Origin: Caulobacter sp. UNC358MFTsu5.1
GTDB taxonomy: Bacteria; Pseudomonadota; Alphaproteobacteria; Caulobacterales; Caulobacteraceae
Reading direction: 5' to 3'
Length of the DNA: 64,000 nt
Assembly: GCF_000712075.1 (NCBI RefSeq)
Contig: NZ_JONW01000005.1
Location: forward strand, 1,369,001-1,433,000
Both the position numbers and the translations under genes were made by a program. The notes under the pieces were generated by a model. The model saw only the letters and a list, made by a program, of their open reading frames with translations. It searched no databases and was not told the origin of the DNA. Positions 36,341-44,704 of the stretch are shown one piece after another (the first letter of the stretch is position 1; each line of letters opens with the position of its first letter).

Positions 36341-37270
36341 ATGGCGATGGCTGAACCCCAGGGGCCCAAGAAGGGCGACAAGACGAAGGCGCCGGCGGAG
36401 GGCCGTCGCGGCGGCTGGCTGTCGCGGATCGCGCCCGGCGTGCGCGGCGCGTTCGCCAAGCGCGAGACGCCCGAGAACCTCTGGGTCAAATGCCCCGATA
36501 CGGGCGAGATGATCTACCGCTCCGACCTGGAGGCGGCCCTGTGGGTCACCCCGGCCGGGCGCCACATGCGCATCGGTCCCGAGGCGCGCTTCAAGTTCAC
36601 CTTCGACGACGGCGCGCATGAGGTCCTGCCGACCCCGCCCGTGGTCGAGGATCCGCTGCACTTCTCGGACGGCAAGTCCTACAAGGACCGCCTGGCCGCC
36701 GCCCGCAAGGCGACCGGCGAGCAGGACGCCATGGCCATCGCCTACGGCAAGGTCGGCGGCGTCGACGCCGTGGTGCTGGTCCAGGACTTCGCCTTCATGG
36801 GCGGTTCGCTGGGCATGGCCGCGGGCGAAGGCTTCATCGCCGCCGCCGAGGCCGCGATCAAGCGCCAGGTCCCGCTGGTGGTGTTCACCGCCGCCGGCGG
36901 CGCGCGGATGCAGGAAGGGGCCCTGTCCCTGATGCAGATGGCGCGCACCACCCTGGCCATCAACGAGATGAAGGACGCCGGCCTGCCCTACGTCGTGGTC
37001 CTGACCGACCCGACCACCGGCGGCGTCACCGCCTCCTACGCCATGCTGGGCGACGTCCACCTGGCCGAGCCGGGCGCCCTGATCGGCTTCGCCGGTCCGC
37101 GCGTGATCGAGCAGACCATCCGCGAGACCCTGCCGCCGGGCTTCCAGCGCTCGGAATACCTGGTCGAGAAGGGCATGGTCGACCGTGTGACGCCGCGCAA
37201 GGAACTGCCGGCCGTGCTGGGCTCCATTCTCGGGACCTTGATGATGGGGCGCGCCCTCAAGGCGGCCTGA
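36341..37270 (+). CDS. accD: Acetyl-CoA carboxylase carboxyltransferase subunit beta, zinc ribbon degenerate
   Basis: A 309-residue beta subunit that, with AccA, transfers carboxyl from biotin to acetyl-CoA to make malonyl-CoA. The carboxyltransferase core is clear (VQDFAFMGGSLGMAAGEGF, FTAAGGARMQEGALSLMQM, GGVTASYAMLGD). The N-terminal zinc-ribbon position has only one cysteine, C51 in VKCPDTGEM; the positions of the other three (CxxC...CxxC in E. coli) are replaced, with VTPAGRHMRI where the second pair should be. I recall the same pattern in rhizobial AccD. ATG at 36341 with AAGG upstream is preferred over GTG 36326, which overlaps the trpA stop. Confidence 0.95.
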   Translation: MAMAEPQGPKKGDKTKAPAEGRRGGWLSRIAPGVRGAFAKRETPENLWVKCPDTGEMIYRSDLEAALWVTPAGRHMRIGPEARFKFTFDDGAHEVLPTPPVVEDPLHFSDGKSYKDRLAAARKATGEQDAMAIAYGKVGGVDAVVLVQDFAFMGGSLGMAAGEGFIAAAEAAIKRQVPLVVFTAAGGARMQEGALSLMQMARTTLAINEMKDAGLPYVVVLTDPTTGGVTASYAMLGDVHLAEPGALIGFAGPRVIEQTIRETLPPGFQRSEYLVEKGMVDRVTPRKELPAVLGSILGTLMMGRALKAA

Positions 37271-37278
37271 GCCGAAAG

Positions 37279-37381
37279 ATGCTCCCCCTCCGGGGGAGCT
37301 GTCGCGAAGCGACTGAGGGGGTAGGGCGGCGGCCGGCCCCCTCCACCCCTTCGGGGTCCCCCTCCCCCAGAGGGGGAGGAT
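37279..37381. repeat. Intergenic hairpin repeat between accD and folC
   Basis: Contains GCTCCCCCTCCGGGGGAGC, GTCGCGAAGCGAC, ACCCCTTCGGGGT and CCTCCCCCAGAGGGGGAGG hairpins. The outer parts are partly inverted copies of each other. It is a different sequence family from the 66-bp and 235-bp repeats. Confidence 0.65.
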
Positions 37382-37390
37382 CTTGAGACG

Positions 37391-38704
37391 ATGACCGACC
37401 ACCTCCGGGCCCACGACGCCGCGCTGGCGCGGCTGCAGGCCCTGCATCCCAAGCTCATCGACCTGTCGCTGGACCGGATGCTGCGGCTGTGCGCGGCCCT
37501 GGGCGATCCGCAGACCAAGCTGCCGCCGGTGATCCATGTGGCCGGCACCAACGGCAAGGGCTCGACCGTCGCCTATCTGCGGGCCATGGCCGAGGCGGCG
37601 GGCCTGCGCGTCCACGTCTTCACCTCGCCGCACCTGGTTCGCTTCGCCGAGCGCATCCGCCTGGCCGGGACCCTGATCACCGACGAGCACCTGGGCCAGG
37701 TGCTGGAGCGGGTCGAGACGGCCAACGCCGGCCAGCCGATCACCTTCTTCGAGATCACCACCGCCGCGGCGTTCCAGGCCTTTTCCGAGGTCCCGGCCGA
37801 CCTGTGCCTGGTCGAGGTGGGGCTGGGCGGGCTGCTGGACGCCACCAACGTGGTCATGCCGGCCGTCAGCGTCATCGCCCCGATCGACATCGACCACCGC
37901 GAGTTCCTGGGCGACACCCTGGGCAAGATCGCCCAGGAGAAGGCCGGGATCATCAAGCCGAACGTCCCGGTGGTCAGCGCCCGCCAGCGGGAGGAGGCCG
38001 AACGCGTCGTCGAGCGCGAGGCCGACCTGTTCGAGGCGCCCCTGACCCTGATGGGCCGCGACTTCGACGCCTGGAACGAACGCGGCCGGCTGCTGGTGCA
38101 GATGCCGGACCGCCTGCTGGACCTGCCCGCGCCCTCGCTGCCCGGCGAGCACCAGTACGCCAACGCCGGCCTGGCCGTGGCGGCCCTGTTGGCCCTGGGC
38201 GACGCGCGGATCGACGAGGCGGCCATGGCCCGGGGGATCGCGGCGGCGACCTGGCCCGCGCGGTTCCAGCGCCTGACCGCCGGTCCCCTGGCCGACACCG
38301 CCAGGGCGGCCGGCGCCGACCTCTGGCTGGACGGCGGCCACAATCCCCACGCCGGCGCGGCCGTGGCCCGGGCCGTGGGCGAGCTGGCGGGCCGCGACGG
38401 ACGCCCCGTGGCCCTGATCTCGGGCCTGCTGGCCAACAAGGACGCCACCGGCTTCTTCGCGCCGTTCGCGCCGCTGGGGGCCAAGGTGTTCACGGTGACG
38501 TTCGAGGGGCATGCGGCCGCCAGCGCGGCCCAGACGGCGGCCGCCGCCGAGCTGGCGGGCCTGCGGGCCCATGCCTGCGACAGCGTCGGGGCGGCCCTGG
38601 AGAAAGCGCTGGCGATCGAACCGACGCCGCACGTGCTGATCTGCGGCTCGCTCTACCTGGCGGGCGAAGTGCTGGCGATGAGCCCGGAGACTTGGCCGGT
38701 CTAG
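37391..38704 (+). CDS. folC: Bifunctional folylpolyglutamate synthase/dihydrofolate synthase
   Basis: A 437-residue Mur-ligase-fold enzyme that adds glutamate to dihydropteroate or folates. The ATP loop is HVAGTNGKGSTVAYL, followed by VFTSPHLVRFAERIRL, FFEITTAAAFQAF, and VEVGLGGLLDATNVV, all conserved in FolC. The C-terminal domain has LWLDGGHNPHAGAAVA. The ATG at 37391 follows GAGGA by about ten bases. It is the last gene of the trp-acc-fol group and lies beyond a repeat. Confidence 0.96.
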   Translation: MTDHLRAHDAALARLQALHPKLIDLSLDRMLRLCAALGDPQTKLPPVIHVAGTNGKGSTVAYLRAMAEAAGLRVHVFTSPHLVRFAERIRLAGTLITDEHLGQVLERVETANAGQPITFFEITTAAAFQAFSEVPADLCLVEVGLGGLLDATNVVMPAVSVIAPIDIDHREFLGDTLGKIAQEKAGIIKPNVPVVSARQREEAERVVEREADLFEAPLTLMGRDFDAWNERGRLLVQMPDRLLDLPAPSLPGEHQYANAGLAVAALLALGDARIDEAAMARGIAAATWPARFQRLTAGPLADTARAAGADLWLDGGHNPHAGAAVARAVGELAGRDGRPVALISGLLANKDATGFFAPFAPLGAKVFTVTFEGHAAASAAQTAAAAELAGLRAHACDSVGAALEKALAIEPTPHVLICGSLYLAGEVLAMSPETWPV

Positions 38705-38723
38705 GGGCCCGTCTAGGGCCGAT

Positions 38724-38999
38724 CTAGACCAGGATGTTCAGCAGCGAGCCCGGGCGCAGGATCTTCTGCGGCTGTTCGGTGGGCTGGACGAACGGGCGGG
38801 CCGGCGGCTGGCGCTGCGGCTGGGCCTGGGTCTGCAGCTGGACGGCGATCGGCGGGGCCGTGGGCCGGGTCGCGGCGGCGTCGCTGACGGCCGCCTGGAA
38901 GAACGCCGCCGCGCGCGAGCCGCCGGCGCCGCTCGAACCCTGCGTCGAAGCAGGACGTTGCGGAACGGTCGGCAGGCCGGTGGGGCGGATCGTGCTCAT
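38724..38999 (-). CDS. Small proline/glutamine-rich hypothetical protein
   Basis: A 91-residue, probably disordered protein (MSTIRPTGLPTVPQRP, then ALA/PRO/GLN-rich, ending GSLLNILV). No domain, signal peptide or membrane segment is seen. The coding reality is supported by a good start context and upstream CtrA-like motifs rather than by homology. Convergent with folC. If real it may be cell-cycle regulated. Confidence 0.6.
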   Translation of the reverse strand: MSTIRPTGLPTVPQRPASTQGSSGAGGSRAAAFFQAAVSDAAATRPTAPPIAVQLQTQAQPQRQPPARPFVQPTEQPQKILRPGSLLNILV

Positions 39000-39014
39000 G
39001 GACGCGACTCTATC

Positions 39015-39057
39015 ATGGTTAACGCAAGGTCGGCGAGCATGGTCAACGCGCGGTTAA
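39015..39057. promoter_or_regulatory. CtrA-like TTAA motifs upstream of the 91-residue gene
   Basis: ATGGTTAACGCAAGG (39015-39029) and ATGGTCAACGCGCGG (39039-39053) are related direct repeats 24 bp apart. ATGGTTAA is the reverse complement of the CtrA half-site TTAACCAT, and TCAA-N7-TTAA at 39043-39057 is one base from the full TTAA-N7-TTAA box. A GANTC site (GACTC) is at 39007. The motifs sit just upstream of the leftward gene at 38724-38999. Confidence 0.45.
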
Positions 39058-39237
39058 TGGTCGCGGTTCGATCCCCGGAAACCGGGGAAAAAGCTCGGGC
39101 GAAACCCGGAGAAAAATGAACGGCAGATGAAAGTCGGGTTGTCGACGCCGTTCAGGGAGCGGGGGTTAGGGTGTCCTCAAGGTCGACCCGGATCGGGGCC
39201 GGGCGATCGGTCGGAAAAGATTTGAAAGGGACACCCG

Positions 39238-39573
39238 ATGCGTACCGCCACCAAGACCACCGTTTCGCTGCTGGCCGCCGCGACCGCCGCGATCAGCCTG
39301 GCTTCGGCCCCGAGCTTCGCCTCGGCCCACGACAGCCGCTACTACCGCGACCACCACCGCTACGAGTCGCGCTACGACCGCCACTACAGCCGCTATGACG
39401 CCTGCCGTCAGGACCGCAAGCGCGGCAAGGCGACCGGCGCGATCCTCGGCGCCGTGGCCGGCGGCCTGCTGGGCAACTCGGTCTCGAACGGCAACCGCAC
39501 CCCCGGCACCCTGCTGGGCGCGGGCGTCGGCGCCTACGCCGGCAGCCAGATCGGCAAGGGCCACCGCTGCTAA
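39238..39573 (+). CDS. Glycine-zipper 2TM-domain secreted protein
   Basis: A 111-residue envelope protein. The signal peptide ends near FASAHDSRYY; then a His/Tyr/Arg-rich segment (RYYRDHHRYESRYDRHYSRY); then a glycine zipper, GAILGAVAGGLLGN and LLGAGVGAYAGSQIG, a pair of membrane-associating helices seen in 17-kDa surface antigen/SlyB-like proteins. Two cysteines (C57 region and the C-terminal residue) could pair. GAAAGGG precedes the ATG. Function unknown; such proteins often respond to envelope stress. Confidence 0.82.
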   Translation: MRTATKTTVSLLAAATAAISLASAPSFASAHDSRYYRDHHRYESRYDRHYSRYDACRQDRKRGKATGAILGAVAGGLLGNSVSNGNRTPGTLLGAGVGAYAGSQIGKGHRC

Positions 39574-39600
39574 CGGCGCGAGCCGCTTGACCTGAACGAA

Positions 39601-39635
39601 GGCTCGGATCGTCGGAAGCGATCCGGGCCTTTTTC
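39601..39635 (+). terminator. Rho-independent terminator
   Basis: GGCTCGGATCG-TCGGAAG-CGATCCGGGCC with one mismatch, followed by TTTTT. It serves the glycine-zipper gene, next to the convergent end of ccmG. Confidence 0.8.
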
Positions 39636-39639
39636 ATGC

Positions 39640-40155
39640 CTAGCGCAGCTTCTTGAGCAGCGCGTCGACGTCGGCGTCGGTCAGCGGGCCGCTGTGCTTG
39701 GCCAGGATCACGCCGTCGGCGCCGATCAGATAGGTCTCGGGCACGCCAGTGACGCCGAACTCGATGCCGGCCCGGCCGTTGCGGTCCATCAGCTTGACGG
39801 CGAAGGGATCGCCCAGCTCGGCCAGGAAGGCCTGGGTCTTGGCCGGCTCGTCCTTGTAGGCGACGCCGACCAGGGTGACGCCCTTGGCCTTCAGGGCCAT
39901 CAGCTGCGGCGCCTCGACCCGGCAGGGCGCGCACCACGAGGCGAAGAAGTTGATCAGGCGGGGGCCGGAAGGGGCGTCATGGACCGCGACCATGGCGCCG
40001 GTGTCGAGGTCGGGCAGGCTGACGGCCGGGACGGGCTTGCCGACCAGGGCGTGGGGCTGGACGCGCGGGTCGTGCTTGAGGGCGTAGCCCGCGAACAGCA
40101 CCGCCAGGCCGGCCAGGACGATCAGCGGCGTGAAGCCGATCCAGCGCTTGATCAC
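39640..40155 (-). CDS. ccmG: Thiol:disulfide interchange protein CcmG/DsbE
   Basis: A 171-residue membrane-anchored periplasmic thioredoxin that reduces apocytochrome c before heme ligation. One N-terminal membrane anchor (about residues 8-25), then the thioredoxin fold with active site WCAPC (C75, C78) and the cis-proline region VTGVPETYLI, both typical of CcmG. The start is GTG at 40153-40155, overlapping the ccmD stop by 4 bp (GTGA). Third gene of ccmC-ccmD-ccmG. Confidence 0.94.
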   Translation of the reverse strand: MIKRWIGFTPLIVLAGLAVLFAGYALKHDPRVQPHALVGKPVPAVSLPDLDTGAMVAVHDAPSGPRLINFFASWCAPCRVEAPQLMALKAKGVTLVGVAYKDEPAKTQAFLAELGDPFAVKLMDRNGRAGIEFGVTGVPETYLIGADGVILAKHSGPLTDADVDALLKKLR

Positions 40156-40328
40156 CGCTTCGCCTCTTTCGAAACCTCTTTCAGCGCCTGCAGCCGCTCG
40201 GCCTCGCGCCGCCAGCGGCGGGCCGAGGCCAGGCTGTCGGCGATCATCCAGACGAAGGCCGCCGCCGTCAGGGCGAAGGCCGGCCAGACATAGACGGCGT
40301 ACTTCCCGGCGTCGAAATCGAAGTGCAT
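40152..40328 (-). CDS. ccmD: Heme exporter protein CcmD
   Basis: A 58-residue protein starting at ATG 40326-40328: MHFDFDAGKYAVYVWPAF, a single membrane segment (about 12-30), then a charged cytoplasmic helix (RRWRREAERLQALK). This is the CcmD layout; CcmD helps release holo-CcmE from CcmABC. It starts 4 bp after ccmC ends and overlaps ccmG. It is easily missed because of its length. Confidence 0.92.
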   Translation of the reverse strand: MHFDFDAGKYAVYVWPAFALTAAAFVWMIADSLASARRWRREAERLQALKEVSKEAKR

Positions 40329-40332
40329 GCCG

Positions 40333-41082
40333 TCAGCCTTCCGCCTGCTGCAGGGCCAGGGCCCGGGCCTTGCGCCGCCAGACTTGGCTGCGGATCCGCA
40401 CCAGCCAAAGCGAGCCGAACGCCGACAGATAGGCCAGGGTCATGATCAGCATCGGCCAGGCGTAAACCGCCGGCAGGGCGTCGCCCGGCTTGGCGAACAG
40501 GGTGGAGCTGCCCTGGTGCAGGCTGTTCCACCATTCGACCGAGAACTTGATGATCGGCAGGTTGATCACGCCCACCAGGGCCAGGATCGCGGCGGCGCGG
40601 GCGGCCTTCTGCTCGTCCTCGAGGGCCGAGCGCAAGGCCAGATAGCCCAGATAGAACAGCAGCAGCACCAGCACCGAGGTCAGGCGGGCGTCCCACACCC
40701 ACCAGGTTCCCCACATCGGCTTGCCCCACAGCGAGCCGGTGGCCAGGGCCAGGACGGTAAAGGCCGCGCCCAGCGGGGCGCAGGCGACGGCGGCGGCGTC
40801 GGCCAGGGCGTGGCGGAACACCAGGGCCAGGAAGCTGGCGACGCCCAGGCAAAGATAGATGAACATGCAGATCACTGCCGCCGGCACGTGGATGAACATC
40901 ATCCGCACGGTGTCGCCCTGCTGGTAGTCCTCGGGGGCGGCGAAGGTCAGCACCAGGCCGACGACCGCCAGCACCGCGGCGATCGCGCCGAACATCGGCG
41001 CGGCCCAGCGCGAGAAGGCCATGAACCGCTCGGGGTTCGTCAGGAAGTCCAGCGGGTGGTGGTGTGGATCACGGGCGCCCAT
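40333..41082 (-). CDS. ccmC: Heme ABC transporter permease CcmC
   Basis: A 249-residue, six-segment inner-membrane protein that loads heme onto CcmE. The tryptophan-rich periplasmic motif GTWWVWDARLTS near residues 125-136 is the family signature; conserved histidines flank it (IHVPAAV and SLHQGSS). The ATG at 41080-41082 gives MGARDPHHHPLD; a longer reading from 41118 has no better site. Heads ccmC-ccmD-ccmG, while ccmA-ccmB lie 2.3 kb away. Confidence 0.96.
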   Translation of the reverse strand: MGARDPHHHPLDFLTNPERFMAFSRWAAPMFGAIAAVLAVVGLVLTFAAPEDYQQGDTVRMMFIHVPAAVICMFIYLCLGVASFLALVFRHALADAAAVACAPLGAAFTVLALATGSLWGKPMWGTWWVWDARLTSVLVLLLFYLGYLALRSALEDEQKAARAAAILALVGVINLPIIKFSVEWWNSLHQGSSTLFAKPGDALPAVYAWPMLIMTLAYLSAFGSLWLVRIRSQVWRRKARALALQQAEG

Positions 41083-41146
41083 TCCCAACGCCTTAGAAGA
41101 CCTGGAGGGCGCCCGCAATCGTGGAGGTTACCTAGCCAGCCCCCTT

Positions 41147-41695
41147 TCAGTCGGCCTTCGGCGGAGCCGGCGGGCGACCCGGGCCGCCCTTGAAGCGCCG
41201 GAACTCGGCGTGGCGGATCATCGGGCCGTGGCCGCCGACCATCGGACCCAGGGTGTCGAAGGCCTTCTTCTGGCTGGGCGACAGGGCGGCGTAGAAGGCG
41301 CGGGTGGCGTCGATGCGGGCCTTGGCGCGGTTCAGGTGCTCGGTCTCGCGGTCCAGGCGCTCGGGCGTGGTCAGGGGCTTGGGCTCGGCGTCGGCGACGT
41401 CGCGCTTGGGGCCGTCCTTGTCCCAGCCCTTCGGCTCGGTCGCGGCCAGATAGGCCTTCAGGGCCCCGTCCTGGTCGGCGCGCAGCTGCAGCACGTCGCG
41501 CAGGTGCTGGGCGCGGGCCTCGGGGTCGAGGCGGCGATGATGGCGCATCATCGGCGGGCCGCCGGGACCGTCATGGGCCATGGGCGGCATGCCGGGCGGC
41601 GGCGGGCCGTCCTGGGCGACGGCGACCGCCGCGGTGGTGGAAAGGATGATCGCGGCCGCGGCCATCAGGGCGAGGCGGCTCGTTGGCAAGCGCAT
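41147..41695 (-). CDS. Periplasmic Spy/CpxP-like (LTXXQ) protein, tentative
   Basis: A 182-residue exported protein with a signal peptide (LALMAAAAIILSTTAAVAVAQ) and a proline/glycine/methionine-rich stretch (PPPPGMPPMAHDGPGGPPMM). Helical segments follow, with LRADQ and ALSPSQKKAFDTLGP resembling the LTxxQ repeats of Spy/CpxP chaperones. The assignment is by overall layout and is not certain. It lies between ccmC and a divergent DUF3147 gene. Confidence 0.65.
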   Translation of the reverse strand: MRLPTSRLALMAAAAIILSTTAAVAVAQDGPPPPGMPPMAHDGPGGPPMMRHHRRLDPEARAQHLRDVLQLRADQDGALKAYLAATEPKGWDKDGPKRDVADAEPKPLTTPERLDRETEHLNRAKARIDATRAFYAALSPSQKKAFDTLGPMVGGHGPMIRHAEFRRFKGGPGRPPAPPKAD

Positions 41696-41860
41696 GGGTC
41701 GGCTCCGTGGAAAGTCCCTTGGACCGGAACCTCGGGTCCCCGTGTAACGCTGGAATGTCAGAATCCCGGGCGAATGTTGCAGGACTGACGGACAGGCTTC
41801 GCATAAGGCTTTGACAGCGCGCCGGATTTTCGCGGCGACGCGCGTCCGGGAGCTTTCGAG

Positions 41861-42211
41861 ATGCTGTACCTGCTGGCCAAGGCGGCGATTTCCGGCGTGA
41901 TCATCGCCCTGGTGTCCGAGATCGCCAAGCGCCAGCCCGGCTTCGGCGCCCTGGTCGCCTCGCTGCCGCTGATCTCGATCCTGGGCATGATCTGGCTGTG
42001 GCGCGACACCCACGACGTCGGGCGGATGGCGACCCATGTCGAGGCGACGTTCTGGTACGTGCTGCCCTCGCTGCCGATGTTCCTGATCGTTCCGGCCCTG
42101 CTGCGGCGGGGCGTCAACTTCTGGGTGGCGCTGGGGACGGGTTGCGCGGTGACGATCGGCCTCTATCTGGGCATGACGGCAATCGGTCCGCGCCTGGGCC
42201 TGAAGCTGTGA
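41861..42211 (+). CDS. DUF3147 family membrane protein
   Basis: A 116-residue inner-membrane protein with four predicted segments. It begins MLYLLAKAAISGVIIALVSE and continues GALVASLPLISILGMIWLW, matching the DUF3147 pattern. Function unknown. Divergent from the Spy-like gene; a TTGACAGC-like -35 lies upstream. Confidence 0.8.
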   Translation: MLYLLAKAAISGVIIALVSEIAKRQPGFGALVASLPLISILGMIWLWRDTHDVGRMATHVEATFWYVLPSLPMFLIVPALLRRGVNFWVALGTGCAVTIGLYLGMTAIGPRLGLKL

Positions 42212-42289
42212 CTGCCGCCACGTCCTGACAGCAGGACCGGCTAGATCGTCCTATCGCCCCCGCCGCGAACGCCGCTAGAAGCCCGGTCC

Positions 42290-43186
42290 ATGCAAAGCCC
42301 CTCCAAAAAGATCGCCTTCGTCGCCCTGATCCTCGCCGGGGTCTGCTGGGGGCTGGGCTTCCCGCTGGGCAAGCTGGTGCTGCGCGAGACCGACGCGGCG
42401 CACATGGTGCTGCTGCGGTTCGTGGTGGCGGCCGTGGTCGCCGCGCCGTTCGCCCTGCGCACCCCCGAGGCCAGGGCCCTGTTCAAGTCGCCGGTGATCC
42501 TGGCGGCCGGGGCGCTCTACGGGATCGCCTTCATGGTGCAGTTCGAGGGCCTGGCCCATGTCAGCGTCACCCTGGCGGCCTTGCTGGTCGGGGCCATGCC
42601 GGCCCTGATCGCCATCTCGGCCAAGCTGCTGGGCGAGAAGGTCAGCCGCGCCTCGTGGGGCGGGGTGGCCGCCGCGACCCTGGGCGCCGCCCTGATCGCC
42701 GGCAAGCCCGACGGCGCCGGCTCGCCCCTGGGCGTCTTCCTGTCGCTGGGCTCGCTGCTGATCTTCCTGGCCTGGCTGATCGTGCTGCGCCGCGCGCCCA
42801 AGGCCCCGACGCCGATGGCCATCCCGGCCGTGACGGTGATCGTCGCCGCCGTCGTGATCCTGCCGATCGCCTGGGTGATGCACGGCCCGCCGAAACTGGC
42901 GCTCAGCCCCATGGCCTGGACCGGCATCCTGGGCCTGGGCGTCCTGGGCACCCTGCTGGCCACCGCCGCCTGGCAGTTCGGCTCGGCCCGGGTGGGCAGC
43001 GCCAGCGCCGGGGTGTTCATCAACATCGAGCCGCTGATGGGGGCCTGCGTCGGGGTGCTGCTGTTCGGCGACCACCTGACCTGGGCCCTGGCGGCGGGCG
43101 GGCTGATGATCATCGCCGGCAGCTTCGCGGTGGTGCTGGGGGAACGGCATGCGCCGCCGGTGACGGCGAGCGCCGGGCCGATATAA
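42290..43186 (+). CDS. EamA/DMT-superfamily transporter
   Basis: A 298-residue ten-segment permease of the drug/metabolite transporter superfamily, built of two EamA repeats (ILAGVCWGLGFPLGKLV near the N-terminus; VFLSLGSLLIFLAWLIVLRR in the second). The end of repeat two (ASAGVFINIEPLMGACVGVLLFGDHL) is typical. Substrates of such proteins range from metabolites to amino acids and cannot be read here. The ATG at 42290 is used. It lies within the split ccm locus. Confidence 0.88.
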   Translation: MQSPSKKIAFVALILAGVCWGLGFPLGKLVLRETDAAHMVLLRFVVAAVVAAPFALRTPEARALFKSPVILAAGALYGIAFMVQFEGLAHVSVTLAALLVGAMPALIAISAKLLGEKVSRASWGGVAAATLGAALIAGKPDGAGSPLGVFLSLGSLLIFLAWLIVLRRAPKAPTPMAIPAVTVIVAAVVILPIAWVMHGPPKLALSPMAWTGILGLGVLGTLLATAAWQFGSARVGSASAGVFINIEPLMGACVGVLLFGDHLTWALAAGGLMIIAGSFAVVLGERHAPPVTASAGPI

Positions 43187-43189
43187 AAA

Positions 43190-43421
43190 TCCCCTCTCTC
43201 ATAGAGAGAGGGAGGGGCCCATGGCGCAGCCATGGGAGGGTGAGAGGTTACACCCTCTCAGAACGAAACTCTGACGATGACGACTTGGGTTGATCGCTCG
43301 ATGCGGAGGTCTGGACCGCCCTTTGCCCAACCGCTCTGGATTTGCCGGCAGGCGGTGAAACCTCTCACCCTCCCACCGCCTGCGGCGGCGGGCCCCTCCC
43401 TCTCTCTATGAGAGAGGGGTT
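43190..43421. repeat. 232-bp element with long inverted arms, copy 2
   Basis: The left arm begins CCCCTCTCTCATAGAGAGAG and ends GGGAGGGTGAGAGGTT; the right arm begins AACCTCTCACCCTCCCACC and ends CTCTCTATGAGAGAGGGG. The arms and the inner GGATTTGCCGGCAGGCGGTG match the copy at 18496-18732, while the remaining centre has diverged. It sits 7 bp from the end of ccmB. Confidence 0.85.
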
Positions 43422-43427
43422 TCGGCG

Positions 43428-44093
43428 CTAATCCAGCGCGTTCCGGCACGCCGCCGCCATGGCGATCGGGCCCAGGGCCACCGCCGCCGTGCTATAGGCC
43501 AGCAGCAGGAACAGTCCGCCCGTCCACGGCAGGCCGCCGGCCAGGGCGTCCAGGGCGCCGGCCCCGAAGATCACCGGCGGCACGTAGAGCGGCAGGACGA
43601 TCACCGCCACCAGCAGGCCCCCGCGTTTGGAGCCGAGGGCCAGGCTGGCGCCCAGTCCGCCCAGGAACGAGAAGGCCAGCCCCCCGGCCAGGGCGCAGGG
43701 GATCAAGAGCGGGATGATCGACGACGGCGCCCCGAGCGCCAGGGCGGCGACGGGGGCGGCCAGGGCCAGGGGCGCGCCGGCCGCCAGCCAGTGGGCCAGG
43801 CACTTGGCCACGGCCACGGCCTCCAGCGGCGCCGGCCCCAGGGCCAGCAGGTCCAGCGCCCCGTCCTCGAAATCGCGCTCGAACAGGCGCTCCAGCGACA
43901 GCAGCGCCGCCAGGGCCAGGGCCAGCCAGGCGATGCCGGGGGCCAGGGACGCCAGCCGCTCGGGCGCACGGCCCGCCGCCAGGGGCAGCAGGGTCACGAC
44001 GCAGGCGTAGAAGGCCAGGGCCAGCAGCGGTCCGCCGCCATTGCCCCAGGCCAGGGCCAGTTCGCGGCGCAGGAGGATCAGGAACGCTCTCAT
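43428..44093 (-). CDS. ccmB: Heme exporter protein CcmB
   Basis: A 221-residue, six-segment membrane subunit of the CcmABC complex. It begins [20 protein letters not shown] and contains [17 protein letters not shown], a well-conserved CcmB stretch, and [14 protein letters not shown]. Its ATG (44091-44093) overlaps the ccmA stop by 4 bp. The short final helix ends AACRNALD. Confidence 0.94.
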   Translation of the reverse strand: MRAFLILLRRELALAWGNGGGPLLALAFYACVVTLLPLAAGRAPERLASLAPGIAWLALALAALLSLERLFERDFEDGALDLLALGPAPLEAVAVAKCLAHWLAAGAPLALAAPVAALALGAPSSIIPLLIPCALAGGLAFSFLGGLGASLALGSKRGGLLVAVIVLPLYVPPVIFGAGALDALAGGLPWTGGLFLLLAYSTAAVALGPIAMAAACRNALD

Positions 44094-44704
44094 CCCCCGA
44101 TCTCCACCACGCGGCAGGGCACGGGCAGGGGGTCGTGCACGGCGGCCAGCACCATGCCGCCGCCGGCCAGGTGCTGGGCCATCAGGCCCCCGAAGCCTTC
44201 GCGATGGCCGGCGTCCAGCGGGGCCATGGGTTCGTCCAGCAGCCACAGCGCGCGCGGGCTGGCCAGGAGGCGCGCCAGGGCCACGCGGCGGCGCTGGCCG
44301 GCCGACAGACGGCGGATCTCCAGGCCCAGCAGGCGGTCCAGGTCGAGCTTGGTCGCGGCCGCCCGGGCCGAGGCCTCGGTCCCGCCGGTCCACAGGGTCT
44401 GGAACAGGAGTTCGTCCCAGGCCGAGCGCGTGGATTTCAGGCCATCGTGGTGGCCCACCAGGTGCAGGGCGTCGGCGCGCGCCACCTCGGCCTCCAGCGG
44501 ACCGGCCTCGCCCTCGAAGCCGACGGTCCCCTGGGCGGGACGCAGCAGTCCGGCCACGGCGCGCAGCAGGCTGGTCTTGCCCGCCCCGTTTCGCCCGGTC
44601 AGGGCCACGGCGTCGCCGGCCGAAATCTCCAGATCAAGGCCCGAGAACAGCCGTCGCTCGCCGCGCACAAGACTTAAGTCCTTGATGCGAATAGCTCTCA
44701 ACAT
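44090..44704 (-). CDS. ccmA: Heme exporter ATP-binding protein CcmA
   Basis: A 204-residue ATPase of the CcmABCD complex that releases holo-CcmE. Walker A is GRNGAGKTS (37-45), the signature [14 protein letters not shown], Walker B LWLLDEP, and the switch histidine is in [11 protein letters not shown] at 44702-44704 is chosen, since further upstream sequence lies in the divergent acnA promoter region. First gene of ccmA-ccmB. Confidence 0.95.
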   Translation of the reverse strand: MLRAIRIKDLSLVRGERRLFSGLDLEISAGDAVALTGRNGAGKTSLLRAVAGLLRPAQGTVGFEGEAGPLEAEVARADALHLVGHHDGLKSTRSAWDELLFQTLWTGGTEASARAAATKLDLDRLLGLEIRRLSAGQRRRVALARLLASPRALWLLDEPMAPLDAGHREGFGGLMAQHLAGGGMVLAAVHDPLPVPCRVVEIGG

